A stretch of 64,000 nt of DNA from Ferruginibacter sp050611725 (GTDB lineage: Bacteria; Bacteroidota; Bacteroidia; Chitinophagales; Chitinophagaceae). The notes under the pieces were generated by a model. The model did not search any database. It had not been told where the DNA came from and saw only the letters and a program-made list of their open reading frames with translations. Position numbers and translations under genes: made by a program. Location of the stretch: assembly GCF_050611725.1 (NCBI RefSeq), contig NZ_JBODJB010000001.1:1674001-1738000 (forward strand), in the 5' to 3' direction. Of the stretch, positions 1 to 8,047 are shown in pieces. Numbering within the stretch: the stretch's first letter is position 1; every line of letters begins with the position of its first letter.

Positions 1-867
1 AAGCCTGATGTGCTGATATTGATCGATTATCCCGGTTTTAATTTGCGTATTGCCAAATGGGCAAAACAACAAGGATTTAAAGTGGTTTATTATATTTCTC
101 CCCAAGTATGGGCATGGAAAGAAAGTAGGGTAAAGGAAATTAAAAAGTCGGTTGATAAAATGTTCGTCATCTTACCATTTGAAAAAGATTTTTACAAAAA
201 ATGGAATTATGAAGTAGAGTATGTTGGTCATCCATTAGTAAAAGTAATAGATGATTTTAAATCGTCTGCATCTAGAGATGATAGCTCAGAAAATATTATA
301 GCTGTTTTGCCAGGAAGTAGAAAGCAGGAGATATCAGTCAAACTGCCGATCATGCTTGAAGTAGCAAAGAGTTTCCCGGATTATCATTTTGTTGTTGCAA
401 AAGCTCCCGGGATAGACGATTTTTTTTACGAGACATTTTTATCACCCTATAAAAATGTAAGTACAGTTGAGAATAGAACCTATGAATTATTGAGTAAGGC
501 AAGAGCAGCTATTGTTACAAGCGGCACCGCTACTTTGGAAACGGCTTTGTTTGGTGTTCCGGAAGTGATCTGTTATAAAGGAGGCAAAATATCTTATCAA
601 ATAGCAAAGCGATTGATAAAAATAAAATACATCTGTCTGGTAAACTTGATTATGGATAAAGAAGTGGTAAAGGAATTGATACAAGATGATCTGACTGCTG
701 AAAATATTGCTCATGAACTAAATCATATCATGTACGACTCGTTTAAACAGGAGCAACTGAATAATGATTATCATGAACTTAAAAAATTGTTGAGCATAGG
801 GGGTAATGCCTCAGCGAATGCTGCAAAAAGTATTTATGGTTTCCTTACTAACGCTTCAATAGCTTAA
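1..867 (+). CDS. lpxB: Lipid-A-disaccharide synthase, 5'-truncated by window edge
   Basis: LpxB is a family GT19 glycosyltransferase that joins UDP-diacylglucosamine to lipid X to make the lipid A disaccharide on the inner face of the inner membrane. The frame is open from base 1 (KPDVLILIDYPGFN) and shows family hallmarks: SPQVWAWKESRVK, YVGHPLVKVIDDF, LPGSRKQEI and the C-terminal SGTATLETALFGVPEVICYK donor-binding segment. About 288 residues are visible against a usual 370-380, so roughly the first 85-90 residues lie upstream. The GTG at base 10 is an internal codon, not the start. The last 20 bases overlap, tail to tail, a small gene on the other strand. Confidence 0.96.
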   Translation, partial: KPDVLILIDYPGFNLRIAKWAKQQGFKVVYYISPQVWAWKESRVKEIKKSVDKMFVILPFEKDFYKKWNYEVEYVGHPLVKVIDDFKSSASRDDSSENIIAVLPGSRKQEISVKLPIMLEVAKSFPDYHFVVAKAPGIDDFFYETFLSPYKNVSTVENRTYELLSKARAAIVTSGTATLETALFGVPEVICYKGGKISYQIAKRLIKIKYICLVNLIMDKEVVKELIQDDLTAENIAHELNHIMYDSFKQEQLNNDYHELKKLLSIGGNASANAAKSIYGFLTNASIA

Positions 868-1012
868 TTGCAAGGATGATCATTGCCAACAAAAAAAGTA
901 AAATTGATAGTCGGTTTATCCCATGCATATAGCCTACCCATTTCGATTTAGGCGTATCTGGGTCTTTCTTTTTAAGAAATAAATACTGTGCAATTTGATT
1001 CCATACACCCAT
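848..1012 (-). CDS. 54-residue membrane protein, DUF6728-like
   Basis: A short reading frame of 54 codons plus stop, begun by ATG at 1012 and ended by TAG at 850-848. The product starts MGVWNQIAQYLFLKKKDPDT, has a basic middle with a GYMHGINRLS segment, and ends in one hydrophobic helix (SILLFLLAMIILAIKLLKR). This pattern, an aromatic amphipathic N-terminus, KKKDP, MHGIN and a single C-terminal membrane span, matches my recollection of the small Bacteroidota proteins called DUF6728; that assignment is from memory. It is convergent with lpxB and overlaps its last 20 bases. Function unknown. Confidence 0.7.
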   Translation of the reverse strand: MGVWNQIAQYLFLKKKDPDTPKSKWVGYMHGINRLSILLFLLAMIILAIKLLKR

Positions 1013-1104
1013 TGGAGTAAATTTATATCATAAAATTACAGTTAAAACTTTGTGAAAGCAAAACCTTGTTTTTTCATATTACGTATCTCACTAAAAATAA
1101 TTAT

Positions 1105-1575
1105 ATGAAACAGGTTTTAATTTTATTTGTGGCGCTTTTTACGTTTGTAAGTATTGGGTCTTGTCAATCGGGTAAACATAAGTTTACGGTTGTAAAAACG
1201 GATGCCGAATGGAAGAAACAATTAAGCAATGAGGCATATTTGGTAACTCGTAAAGAAGCAACAGAAACGGCTTTTACCGGGGCGTATTGGGATCATCATC
1301 AAAAAGGAACATACAAATGTGTATGTTGTAATCAATTACTTTTTAGTTCTGAAAATAAATTTGACAGTGGAACAGGTTGGCCGAGCTTTTGGAAGCCAAT
1401 TAATAATAAAAATATTTTAGAAGAATCTGACGATGCTTTTGGTATGGATCGTACAAAGGTAACCTGCAGTAGGTGTGGAGCACATTTGGGGCATGTTTTT
1501 GCTGATGGGCCAAAACCCACTGGATTGCGGTATTGCATCAATTCTGTTTCATTAACTTTTGAAAAGACCAAATAA
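1105..1575 (+). CDS. msrB: Peptide-methionine (R)-S-oxide reductase MsrB, lipoprotein form
   Basis: Reduces the R-epimer of protein methionine sulfoxide. The SelR/MsrB domain spans about residues 30-154: TGAYWDHHQKGTY, two zinc-binding CxxC pairs (CVCC and CSRC), GTGWPSFW, GAHLGHVF and the active cysteine in RYCINSVSL. I chose the ATG at 1105 because it opens a clean lipoprotein signal (MKQVLILFVALFTFVSIGSC, cysteine at residue 20); an ATG 39 bases upstream adds an unlikely hydrophilic leader. The enzyme should therefore be tethered in the envelope. It is followed after 19 bases by a cytochrome b and a molybdopterin oxidoreductase on the same strand, so the three may serve one periplasmic redox-repair task. 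Confidence 0.93.
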   Translation: MKQVLILFVALFTFVSIGSCQSGKHKFTVVKTDAEWKKQLSNEAYLVTRKEATETAFTGAYWDHHQKGTYKCVCCNQLLFSSENKFDSGTGWPSFWKPINNKNILEESDDAFGMDRTKVTCSRCGAHLGHVFADGPKPTGLRYCINSVSLTFEKTK

Positions 1576-1594
1576 TTTTTTGTAAATTAACTGC

Positions 1595-2314
1595 ATGAAG
1601 AGAATTGTTAGCAAACATCCACTGGCCATCCGATGGTTTCATTGGATCAATTTTCCAGTACTGGCAGTAATGATCTGGAGTGGATTGTTGATCTATTGGG
1701 CCAACGATGTTTACAGAATAGGATGGGGCGACACAACGATCCTCAAATTCTTTCCCGATTCTTTTAATAAAGCATTAAATCTTCCTTATCGGCTTGCGGA
1801 AGGAATGAGTTTTCATTTTGTATTCATGTGGATATTTGCAATCAACGGAATACTGTATTTTCTATACCTGCTTTTTTCAAAAGAATACAAACTTATCTTT
1901 CCTCATAAAAAAGCATTGAAAGAAAGCTGGCAGGTGTTATTGCATGATTTGCATTTACGCAAAGGATTACCGCCGCAAAAAAAATACAACGCAGCTCAAC
2001 GTATAGCTTACACAGGTGTTATCATAATGGGCTTTGGTTCATTGATAACAGGACTAGCCATTTATAAACCCGTACAGTTTAAAACAATTTGTTTTTTGCT
2101 CGGGGGATATGAGTGGGCAAGAGCCGAACATTTTATTATTACCATCTTATTTGTATTATTCTTTTTGGTACATATAGTACAGGTTGTTTTGGCAGGATGG
2201 AATAATTTTAGAGGAATGGTTGCCGGGTTTGAAGTGTTGCCCATGCCGACCCCTAAAGAAGGATCTGATGACGATTCGTTTGAAACAGAAAATACTTCTC
2301 AAACAAATAATTAA
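1595..2314 (+). CDS. Cytochrome b561-type membrane subunit
   Basis: A 239-residue integral membrane protein of the prokaryotic cytochrome b561/thiosulfate-reductase gamma type. It opens with HPLAIRWFHWINFPVLAVMIWSG, where the histidines are expected heme ligands, and has about five hydrophobic helices, including LHDLHLRKG before helix three and HFIITILFVLFFLVHIVQV near the end, again with histidines in the membrane. The tail after residue 220 is polar and acidic. The next gene, a molybdopterin oxidoreductase, starts one base after its stop, so the two are almost certainly translated together, with this protein passing quinol electrons to the Mo centre. Confidence 0.85.
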   Translation: MKRIVSKHPLAIRWFHWINFPVLAVMIWSGLLIYWANDVYRIGWGDTTILKFFPDSFNKALNLPYRLAEGMSFHFVFMWIFAINGILYFLYLLFSKEYKLIFPHKKALKESWQVLLHDLHLRKGLPPQKKYNAAQRIAYTGVIIMGFGSLITGLAIYKPVQFKTICFLLGGYEWARAEHFIITILFVLFFLVHIVQVVLAGWNNFRGMVAGFEVLPMPTPKEGSDDDSFETENTSQTNN

Positions 2315-2315
2315 A

Positions 2316-3068
2316 ATGCAAGAAGAAAAAATAATATCATCTAAAGAAATCAGAAGAAAAACCATAATAGCTTTTGTGATTTTTTTCGGATTAATGTTGC
2401 TTGCATATTGTGGTTGGAAATGGTTGAATAATCAGCCAACAAATAATGGAGCACTAAAACCATTACGTTCAGTATTGAATTTAAACGAATCGATTTTTAA
2501 TAATTATGTTTTTGATTCAAATAATATAAGTAAAAAATATCCGCTTGCTGCTGTCGATCTACGTACAAGAATCAATGGCGATGCAGGGTTGAGTAGTGGC
2601 TTTGATCCTGCTACTTGGAAATTGCAGGTAGTGCGTAAACCCGGTGATACCTTATTTATTTCGCTTGATGAAATAAAGGCATTACCTAAAACAGAAGTGA
2701 TCTTTGATTTTAAATGTATTGAAGGATGGAGTCAGGTAACATTTTGGGCAGGAGTTAAGTTTTCGGATTTTATAAAAAAATATAATTTAGATCAGCAGGC
2801 ACAAATGAAGTACACAGGCCTTATAACACCCGATAAAGGATATTATGTAGGCATCGACAATAAAAGTATGTTGCAATCACAAACAATTTTGTGTTATGAA
2901 TTAAATGGTAACCCACTGCCAATGAATCAGGGAGCGCCGTTGCGTTTGATTATTCCCGTTAAATATGGTGTAAAGCATTTAAAACGGATCGGTACTATAT
3001 CTTTCAGTAATACACGTCCGGCCGATTACTGGTATGAACGAGGCTATGATTATTATTGTGGCTTATAG
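2316..3068 (+). CDS. Membrane-anchored molybdopterin-dependent oxidoreductase (sulfite-oxidase fold)
   Basis: The 250-residue product has one N-terminal hydrophobic segment (about residues 15-33) preceded by IRRKTIIAF, which could act as a Tat signal-anchor, then a sulfite oxidase/YedY-type Mo-pterin domain. Visible landmarks are FKCIEGWSQ, whose cysteine is the expected Mo ligand, TPDKGYYVGID, GNPLPMNQGAPLRLIIPVKYGVKHLK and a C-terminal YWYERGYDYY. The ATG at 2316 directly follows the preceding stop and replaces an upstream ATG buried in the cytochrome gene. With that cytochrome b it resembles the MsrP/MsrQ envelope methionine-sulfoxide reductase in layout, although the membrane partner is of another family. 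Substrate not established. Confidence 0.88.
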   Translation: MQEEKIISSKEIRRKTIIAFVIFFGLMLLAYCGWKWLNNQPTNNGALKPLRSVLNLNESIFNNYVFDSNNISKKYPLAAVDLRTRINGDAGLSSGFDPATWKLQVVRKPGDTLFISLDEIKALPKTEVIFDFKCIEGWSQVTFWAGVKFSDFIKKYNLDQQAQMKYTGLITPDKGYYVGIDNKSMLQSQTILCYELNGNPLPMNQGAPLRLIIPVKYGVKHLKRIGTISFSNTRPADYWYERGYDYYCGL

Positions 3069-3085
3069 TTTTCCACTTATATTTG
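3056..3085 (+). promoter_or_regulatory. Promoter of tRNA-Ala
   Basis: TTG at 3056-3058, a 19-base gap, then TATATTTG at 3078-3085: an exact fit to the Bacteroidota -33/-7 consensus. It sits over the end of the preceding gene and 13 bases before the tRNA. Confidence 0.7.
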
Positions 3086-3098
3086 CAATCTCAAAAAT

Positions 3099-3175
<77 letters not shown>

Positions 3176-3220
3176 AAGCGGAAACATTACTAAGTCTGGT
3201 TTTATTTCCGCTTTTATTTT
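3176..3220 (+). terminator. Terminator after tRNA-Ala
   Basis: Nine-base stem AAGCGGAAA (3176-3184) with TTTCCGCTT (3205-3213) around a 20-base loop, followed by a T-rich run. It starts immediately after the tRNA CCA. Confidence 0.6.
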
Positions 3221-3588
3221 TGCCTAGAACCATTACTAGTTCCCTCATGTAGAGGAATACACTATTAATTCTTGGGGCTCGACACTCATCATTTTTTCGA
3301 TTGTATACCAATCCTTCAGCAAATACCAAAAACTGCAGTTTTAGTTTTTATGATATTGTTATTATTGATCTCAATTATTTTTCCTGTAGAAGCTGTTGTG
3401 ATTAGTATTGTAATCAATGATTGTAAAAGCTTTCAACACATCAATCAGTTCCTTTGCTTGTTCATCACTCAACTGCTTAACTAATAGCATAGCCATAGAT
3501 AAAGCATAGATAGAGTATGGGAATTATCACCGATATTCCCAAATAGAAACAAATGCATTTAAAATAAAAGGGGCTAATTCGGAACTTA
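3221..3588. other. Gene-poor spacer between tRNA-Ala and the putative small RNA
   Basis: No convincing gene. A 41-codon frame on the minus strand (3496 down to 3371, MAMLLVKQLSDEQAKELIDV...) has protein-like composition and could be a remnant, but I recognise no family and it lacks a clear promoter. The longer antisense frame that runs into the tRNA is the usual false translation of a tRNA gene. The stretch directly follows a tRNA, a common landing site for mobile DNA, but no integrase, repeat or second tRNA end is visible. Confidence 0.4.
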
Positions 3589-3697
3589 TAATTTTGTAGG
3601 AGGCTATAAGTTAATATGGTATTGTGTTGTATAAAGGGTTATAATTCCCTACGGCTCCACTGAAAGGGATTGTGACAATACGATCCCTTTTTTTATT
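3589..3697 (+). ncRNA. Putative small structured RNA with own promoter and terminator
   Basis: A complete transcription unit without a reading frame: TAATTTTG (3589-3596) matches the Bacteroidota -7 element, and a strong terminator ends at 3697. The transcript of about 95 bases, starting near 3602, contains the hairpin AGGG-TTATAATT-CCCT (3635-3650) and a candidate outer pairing of GAGGCT-like 5' bases with CGGCTCC (3652-3658). The CCCTACGGCTCCACT stretch recalls a tRNA or tmRNA 3' end, but no canonical cloverleaf or tag frame fits and a -33 TTG is absent. I cannot name a family; a 6S-like or lineage-specific RNA is possible. Confidence 0.45.
3663..3697 (+). terminator. Strong intrinsic terminator
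   Basis: AAAGGGATTGTG (3663-3674) pairs with TATACGATCCCTTT-side bases ending at 3690 (11-12 pairs, two G-U) around loop ACAA, followed by TTTTTTT. It ends no protein gene, which is the main reason to posit a small RNA here. Confidence 0.8.
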
Positions 3698-3760
3698 TCA
3701 TAATAATAAATGAAGCTTCCATTATTTAATGGTTACCTTTAGTCAAATAATAAAACAATA

Positions 3761-4711
3761 TTGAACGAAAGTATCAACACCGATTGCGTAAAAAAATTCC
3801 TTAAGAAAATATTATTGAGCTGGGTAATTTGTCTCTTGTTCATCAGTCCGGTTAATGCAAATACGATAGCTAAAATTCAGTTTGATACTATTGTAACTTC
3901 TACTCAACAACAGGCTATTGCATTTATCAATTCGGTAGAAAAATTAGATTCCAGCGCATTCTGGCCAAATATTAGACCGGCTCTGTTTCTTAAAAATTTA
4001 AAATCGAATGTACAGAATCCAATAGGTATTTACCCTGGCAACGGTACTAATTTTTGTGCTTATGGGGCTATTACTTATTTGTTTTTACAAGATGATCCGC
4101 TTGGCTATGCTACATTATTATTGCAATTATACAAAGAGGGGAAAGCCACGTTTAAAAAGACAACGTATAAACCATCCTTTGCTGTTAGGAAGGCAGCAGG
4201 GACGATGAAATTCAAAGGGATTCTTGATATACATCCTGCAGAACAGATGTGGTTTCTTTGTCTGGCAGATCATCATAAAGGCTATCTTAATATATTTAAC
4301 AGAAAATTCAACCAGGGAGATGAAAGTACATTTTGGGCATCGGTGAATTATGCTAAGTTCAATCGTATGGCAAGAAAATTATTGAACTATAGAATAAATC
4401 CAAGAGGTTCGGATGTCATTCATCCGTCTGTTGGTAATCGGTTTGAGTATATCAGTAAAAAACTGGAAACTGGCAAAGTTGTTTTGTTTATCAATAACCG
4501 TGTGGTACATAAAAAAAATCACCGACGTATTAAAGTAGGTTTCCCCACACATTTTATTGTGTTGGAAAGGATCACTCAGGAAAAAGGCTTGATCACTTTA
4601 ACCTATTGGGACTATGGAGGAAAAACTCAGATACAACTCTATCCCGACTTTTTGAGGAAGATAGTTTTTGGTATTACTCAATTCACAAAAAGGGAAAGCG
4701 ATGTCAAGTAA
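3761..4711 (+). CDS. Secreted protein with possible Cys-His-Asp hydrolase fold
   Basis: A 316-residue product of no family I recognise. A signal peptide is clear (hydrophobic 17-28, cleavage likely after VNA near residue 33). The start is TTG; no ATG lies nearby upstream. Three spots look like a papain-like triad: C99 at the head of a helix (NGTNFCAYGAITYLF), H264 in PTHFIVLERI, and D284 in LTYWDYGG, where His-hydrophobic strand followed by WDYG is typical of papain-like and transglutaminase-like folds. That reading is inference. The following lipoprotein gene overlaps its end by 11 bases, so the two are probably co-translated. Confidence 0.75.
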   Translation: MNESINTDCVKKFLKKILLSWVICLLFISPVNANTIAKIQFDTIVTSTQQQAIAFINSVEKLDSSAFWPNIRPALFLKNLKSNVQNPIGIYPGNGTNFCAYGAITYLFLQDDPLGYATLLLQLYKEGKATFKKTTYKPSFAVRKAAGTMKFKGILDIHPAEQMWFLCLADHHKGYLNIFNRKFNQGDESTFWASVNYAKFNRMARKLLNYRINPRGSDVIHPSVGNRFEYISKKLETGKVVLFINNRVVHKKNHRRIKVGFPTHFIVLERITQEKGLITLTYWDYGGKTQIQLYPDFLRKIVFGITQFTKRESDVK

Positions 4712-5306
4712 AAATATACATACAATATGGATGTTTGTTTTGATCATCAATATCATTTCCTGTTCGCCAAAAAACATATCTTCAAAATATTATTACAAGC
4801 ATGAGAAAGTGTTGGATTCGATAGAAGAAAGCTATAAAAAGCTGAATCGACAAACACCCTTCAATATTGCCTTCACCAGTAAGAATTTTAATGTTTTTTC
4901 AATTGGTATTACCACCGATACAATTACCTACATTTACGAATTTGATGTGAATGAAAAGAGGCTGACAGATACATTGGTAAAATACAAATTAAATGCACCA
5001 AAGGTCATAGCGCTAGTGCAACAAATGAGATTGATACGTTGCACCTGGATCAATACATTTGATTATTATGTAGATGAAAAAAAGAACACGCTGGTTTTTA
5101 TGTCGATAAAGCCCGTAGCCTATAAGCCCTGGTTTTCTTATCAAAAATATTATATCCTTTCATATTTTAATGCACCTCAATATTTCGACAGTGAAGGAAG
5201 GTTGCTAGACAAAAGAAGACAGCGAAAACTCAGGAAGATCAATGGTGAAATATTTAAACGAATTAATGATAAAGTGTGTTACACAATTTCATCAACATAT
5301 AGGTAG
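4701..5306 (+). CDS. Lipoprotein of unknown function
   Basis: A 201-residue product. ATG at 4701 opens a lipoprotein signal (MSSKNIHTIWMFVLIINIISC, lipobox IISC), which decides it over an ATG 33 bases upstream. The mature part is basic and rich in aromatic residues (KYYYKHEKVLDSIEESYKKL; YKPWFSYQKYYILSYF) with no motif I can name. It overlaps the preceding secreted protein gene by 11 bases, which suggests a functional pair in the envelope. Confidence 0.75.
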   Translation: MSSKNIHTIWMFVLIINIISCSPKNISSKYYYKHEKVLDSIEESYKKLNRQTPFNIAFTSKNFNVFSIGITTDTITYIYEFDVNEKRLTDTLVKYKLNAPKVIALVQQMRLIRCTWINTFDYYVDEKKNTLVFMSIKPVAYKPWFSYQKYYILSYFNAPQYFDSEGRLLDKRRQRKLRKINGEIFKRINDKVCYTISSTYR

Positions 5307-5350
5307 TGCTTCATTTATCAACATCACTATAAAATCGTATTTTTAATATC

Positions 5351-6346
5351 ATGCTGATGAAAAATATTATTAGATGTTCGCTGCTAATCAGTTGTCTGTT
5401 GTATAAAACAGCAATTGGACAATTGGCTGTAACGAATCAAAAAGATACTTCTTTTAATACTTATAACGAATTCACAAAACTAAAAAAGTCATATCCTGAG
5501 ATCAGCATTGTCAACGAATTTGATCTTAAAACTGTTTCACGAAAAAGAAATATTACTTACAACAAACTTGGTAAGCGTAAACTAAAATTAGATGCGTTCT
5601 ATCCTAAAAAGAAAACGGATACTCCAATGGTTGCGGTGATATTCATTCACGGTGGAGGATGGCGTTCGGGAGATCGTTCACAACATTATCCCCTTGCACA
5701 AAAGTTGGCAGATCTGGGTTATGTATGTTTTACGCCTGAATACCGATTGTCAACTGAAGCATTATTCCCTGCGGCAGTATATGATATTAAAGCTGTAATA
5801 CGCTGGGTAAGAAAACATGCCAAAAAATATAATATTGATACAGCTAAAATAGTAATAGCCGGTTTTTCCGCCGGAGGAGAACTGGCAGCCTTTATGGGTG
5901 TTACCGGCAATATGCCTTTGTTTGAAGGCGTTAATTGCAATATGATCATGCAATCACGGGTAGCAGCAATTATTGACATAGATGGTACACTCTCTTTTGT
6001 GCATCCCGAAAGCGGAGAAGGAGATGATAGCAAAAAAATATCAGCGGCAACTAACTGGTTTGGTTATTCGAAACAAGATAATCTTAAGTTATGGGAAGAT
6101 GCATCTCCACTGAGTTATGTCGGGAAAAATACACCACCCACATTATTTATTAATAGTTCAGTTGTAAGGATGCATGCAGGCAGGGAAGATTACTTGAAAA
6201 TTTTGACCGATAATAATATTTATTCAGAAGTACGAACTTTTGAGAACTCACCGCATTCGTTTTGTTTATACAATCCATGGTTTGAGCCAACAGTCAATTA
6301 TATAGATACATTTCTTAAAAATGTTTTTACCCGAAAATATCAATAA
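5351..6346 (+). CDS. Secreted alpha/beta hydrolase (esterase/lipase type)
   Basis: A 331-residue secreted enzyme of the BD-FAE/acetyl-esterase-like group. A signal peptide ends near AIGQ (residue 24). Landmarks: oxyanion-hole HGGGW (100-104), nucleophile S173 in GFSAGG, an acidic residue candidate D280 in AGRED, and H302 in NSPHSFCLY, giving a complete Ser-Asp-His triad. Such enzymes often remove acyl groups from polysaccharides, but the substrate cannot be read from sequence. ATG at 5351 or 5357 would both give the same signal peptide. It is convergent with the protease gene across a shared terminator. Confidence 0.88.
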   Translation: MLMKNIIRCSLLISCLLYKTAIGQLAVTNQKDTSFNTYNEFTKLKKSYPEISIVNEFDLKTVSRKRNITYNKLGKRKLKLDAFYPKKKTDTPMVAVIFIHGGGWRSGDRSQHYPLAQKLADLGYVCFTPEYRLSTEALFPAAVYDIKAVIRWVRKHAKKYNIDTAKIVIAGFSAGGELAAFMGVTGNMPLFEGVNCNMIMQSRVAAIIDIDGTLSFVHPESGEGDDSKKISAATNWFGYSKQDNLKLWEDASPLSYVGKNTPPTLFINSSVVRMHAGREDYLKILTDNNIYSEVRTFENSPHSFCLYNPWFEPTVNYIDTFLKNVFTRKYQ

Positions 6347-6349
6347 AAA

Positions 6350-6375
6350 AGCCCCGATCATTCGGGGCTCTTTTA
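6350..6375. terminator. Bidirectional terminator
   Basis: Eight-base stem AGCCCCGA/TCGGGGCT with loop TCAT, T-run on the plus side (6371-6374) and A-run before it (6345-6350), serving both convergent genes. Confidence 0.85.
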
Positions 6376-6381
6376 TTCATG

Positions 6382-7893
6382 TTACTCTAATGTAATTGGG
6401 TAATCAAAGATCCCATCCGAACCCGGATAAAATCCGCTGATGATAATCGATTTATCTGCACCGACAATCTTCTTCAGATCATCTACATTTTTTACATCTG
6501 TATCATTTACTTTAATGATGATGAATCCATCTCTCATACGTGTTTGATCATTCAATGCACCTTCATTAATTTTCTTTACAATCACACCTCCGGGAATGCC
6601 ATATTCTTTTGCTTTCTTGCTATCAAGGTTTACAAGATCGGCACCCAGCTTAGCAACAACACCATTATCTTCTTTTACAATATCAAATGTACCTGCACTG
6701 TTTTTAAGTGTAACATTTGTTGTGTATTCTTTCCCATCTCTTTCATAAGTGATGGAAACTTTATCACTTGGTTTGTATCGAGTAACCTGTTCAACCATTT
6801 CCGCACTTGAAGCAACAGCCGTGCCGTTTACTTTTGTAATAAAATCACCCTTCTTAATGCCGGCAGCTTCTGCAGCACCACCTTTAGATATACCTGTTAC
6901 AAACACACCATTGCCTTCTTTAATACCATTTGCTTTTTTCTCTTCGTCAGAAATACCGTCAGAAGCATACGTTACGCCTAAGTATGCTCTTTGTACCGTA
7001 CCGTACTTGATCATATCATCAACTACTTTCTTCACAATATTTACAGGAATGGCATAAGAATAACCACTGTAATATCCCGTAGGAGAGGCAATGGCTGAAT
7101 TGATACCAATTAATTGTCCGTTAGTATTGATCAAAGCTCCACCACTGTTACCCATATTTACCGCCGCATCGGTTTGTATGAACGATTCAACTGCCGAACT
7201 GGTTTTGGTACTCTTATTAATTCCAATGCTTCTTGCTTTTGCACTAACAATGCCGGCAGTTACAGTTGTTTCTAAATTCAAAGGATAACCAATTGCTAAA
7301 ACCCACTGACCTATCTTAACATCATCAGAGTTTCCATATAATAAGAATGGTAAACCTGTAGCATCTATTTTAATTACCGCAAGATCATATGCAGGGTCTC
7401 TGCCCACAACTTTTGCCGAATAAGATTTTTTATTGTTCAATGTAACAGTTACTTCATCAGCATTTTCAACCACATGATTGTTTGTAACAATATAACCATC
7501 GTCACTTATAATAACGCCTGAGCCTGATGCTTTTTGTTCGGGAATGTAAGTGTTACCTCTTCCACCAAAAAACTGTTCAAAAATATCATCATTGAAAAAA
7601 TCACTGAACGGACTTTTTTGAGTCTTTGGTAAATTATTGCTCACTTGCTTTGCATTGGTCTTGGTTTTTATATGAACCACAGTTGGCAATGCGGCCTGAG
7701 CAGGTTGAGTAAAATCAGTTGTACCGGGAGGGGTATTGTTATCGAAGAAACCTGCCAGTTTATAATTTGAAGGAATACCCGCTGGTTGACCGGCGTAATT
7801 GTTCCGTTGCATGAATTTTGTGTAACCAAACATTACACCAAAAGCGGTTACTGCGCTAATGCCTACAGTAAGTAAAATTTGTTTCGTTTTCAT
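6382..7893 (-). CDS. degP: HtrA/DegP-type periplasmic serine protease
   Basis: A 503-residue envelope protease and chaperone for misfolded proteins. The N-terminus (residues 7-25) is a hydrophobic signal or membrane anchor. The trypsin-like domain carries H140 (VTNNHVV), D170 (DPAYDLAVIKID) and S250 (MGNSGGAL), so it should be active. Two PDZ domains follow (about 300-395 and 405-503), the second divergent. A glycine/phenylalanine-rich loop (FSDFFNDDIFEQFFGGRG, 96-113) is the long LA loop seen in Bacteroidota homologues. The gene stands alone. Confidence 0.95.
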   Translation of the reverse strand: MKTKQILLTVGISAVTAFGVMFGYTKFMQRNNYAGQPAGIPSNYKLAGFFDNNTPPGTTDFTQPAQAALPTVVHIKTKTNAKQVSNNLPKTQKSPFSDFFNDDIFEQFFGGRGNTYIPEQKASGSGVIISDDGYIVTNNHVVENADEVTVTLNNKKSYSAKVVGRDPAYDLAVIKIDATGLPFLLYGNSDDVKIGQWVLAIGYPLNLETTVTAGIVSAKARSIGINKSTKTSSAVESFIQTDAAVNMGNSGGALINTNGQLIGINSAIASPTGYYSGYSYAIPVNIVKKVVDDMIKYGTVQRAYLGVTYASDGISDEEKKANGIKEGNGVFVTGISKGGAAEAAGIKKGDFITKVNGTAVASSAEMVEQVTRYKPSDKVSITYERDGKEYTTNVTLKNSAGTFDIVKEDNGVVAKLGADLVNLDSKKAKEYGIPGGVIVKKINEGALNDQTRMRDGFIIIKVNDTDVKNVDDLKKIVGADKSIIISGFYPGSDGIFDYPITLE

Positions 7894-8047
7894 TTTGAAT
7901 GTTATGTTTTAAACTTTTATTTTCAATTTTTGTGCCTTAACAATACAAAGTAACGAAGCACTGTCAAATTGATATTTACCGACTGACATGTTTAACATTT
8001 AATTAGGAACGCTTTCGTAGATGCTGAAAAACAGTCAGTCTTATAGT

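Noticed and set aside
3371..3496. 41-residue minus-strand reading frame
   Set aside because: Protein-like composition but no family, promoter or context; kept only as a note in the spacer entry.
3570..3662. tRNA or tmRNA reading of the small RNA locus
   Set aside because: CCCTACGGCTCCACT looks like a tRNA 3' end, but no D-arm, anticodon arm or tag frame fits and the T-loop would be TTATAAT.
5719..6033. 104-residue antisense frame in the hydrolase gene
   Set aside because: Shadow frame opposite a well-supported enzyme, with no domain or promoter.
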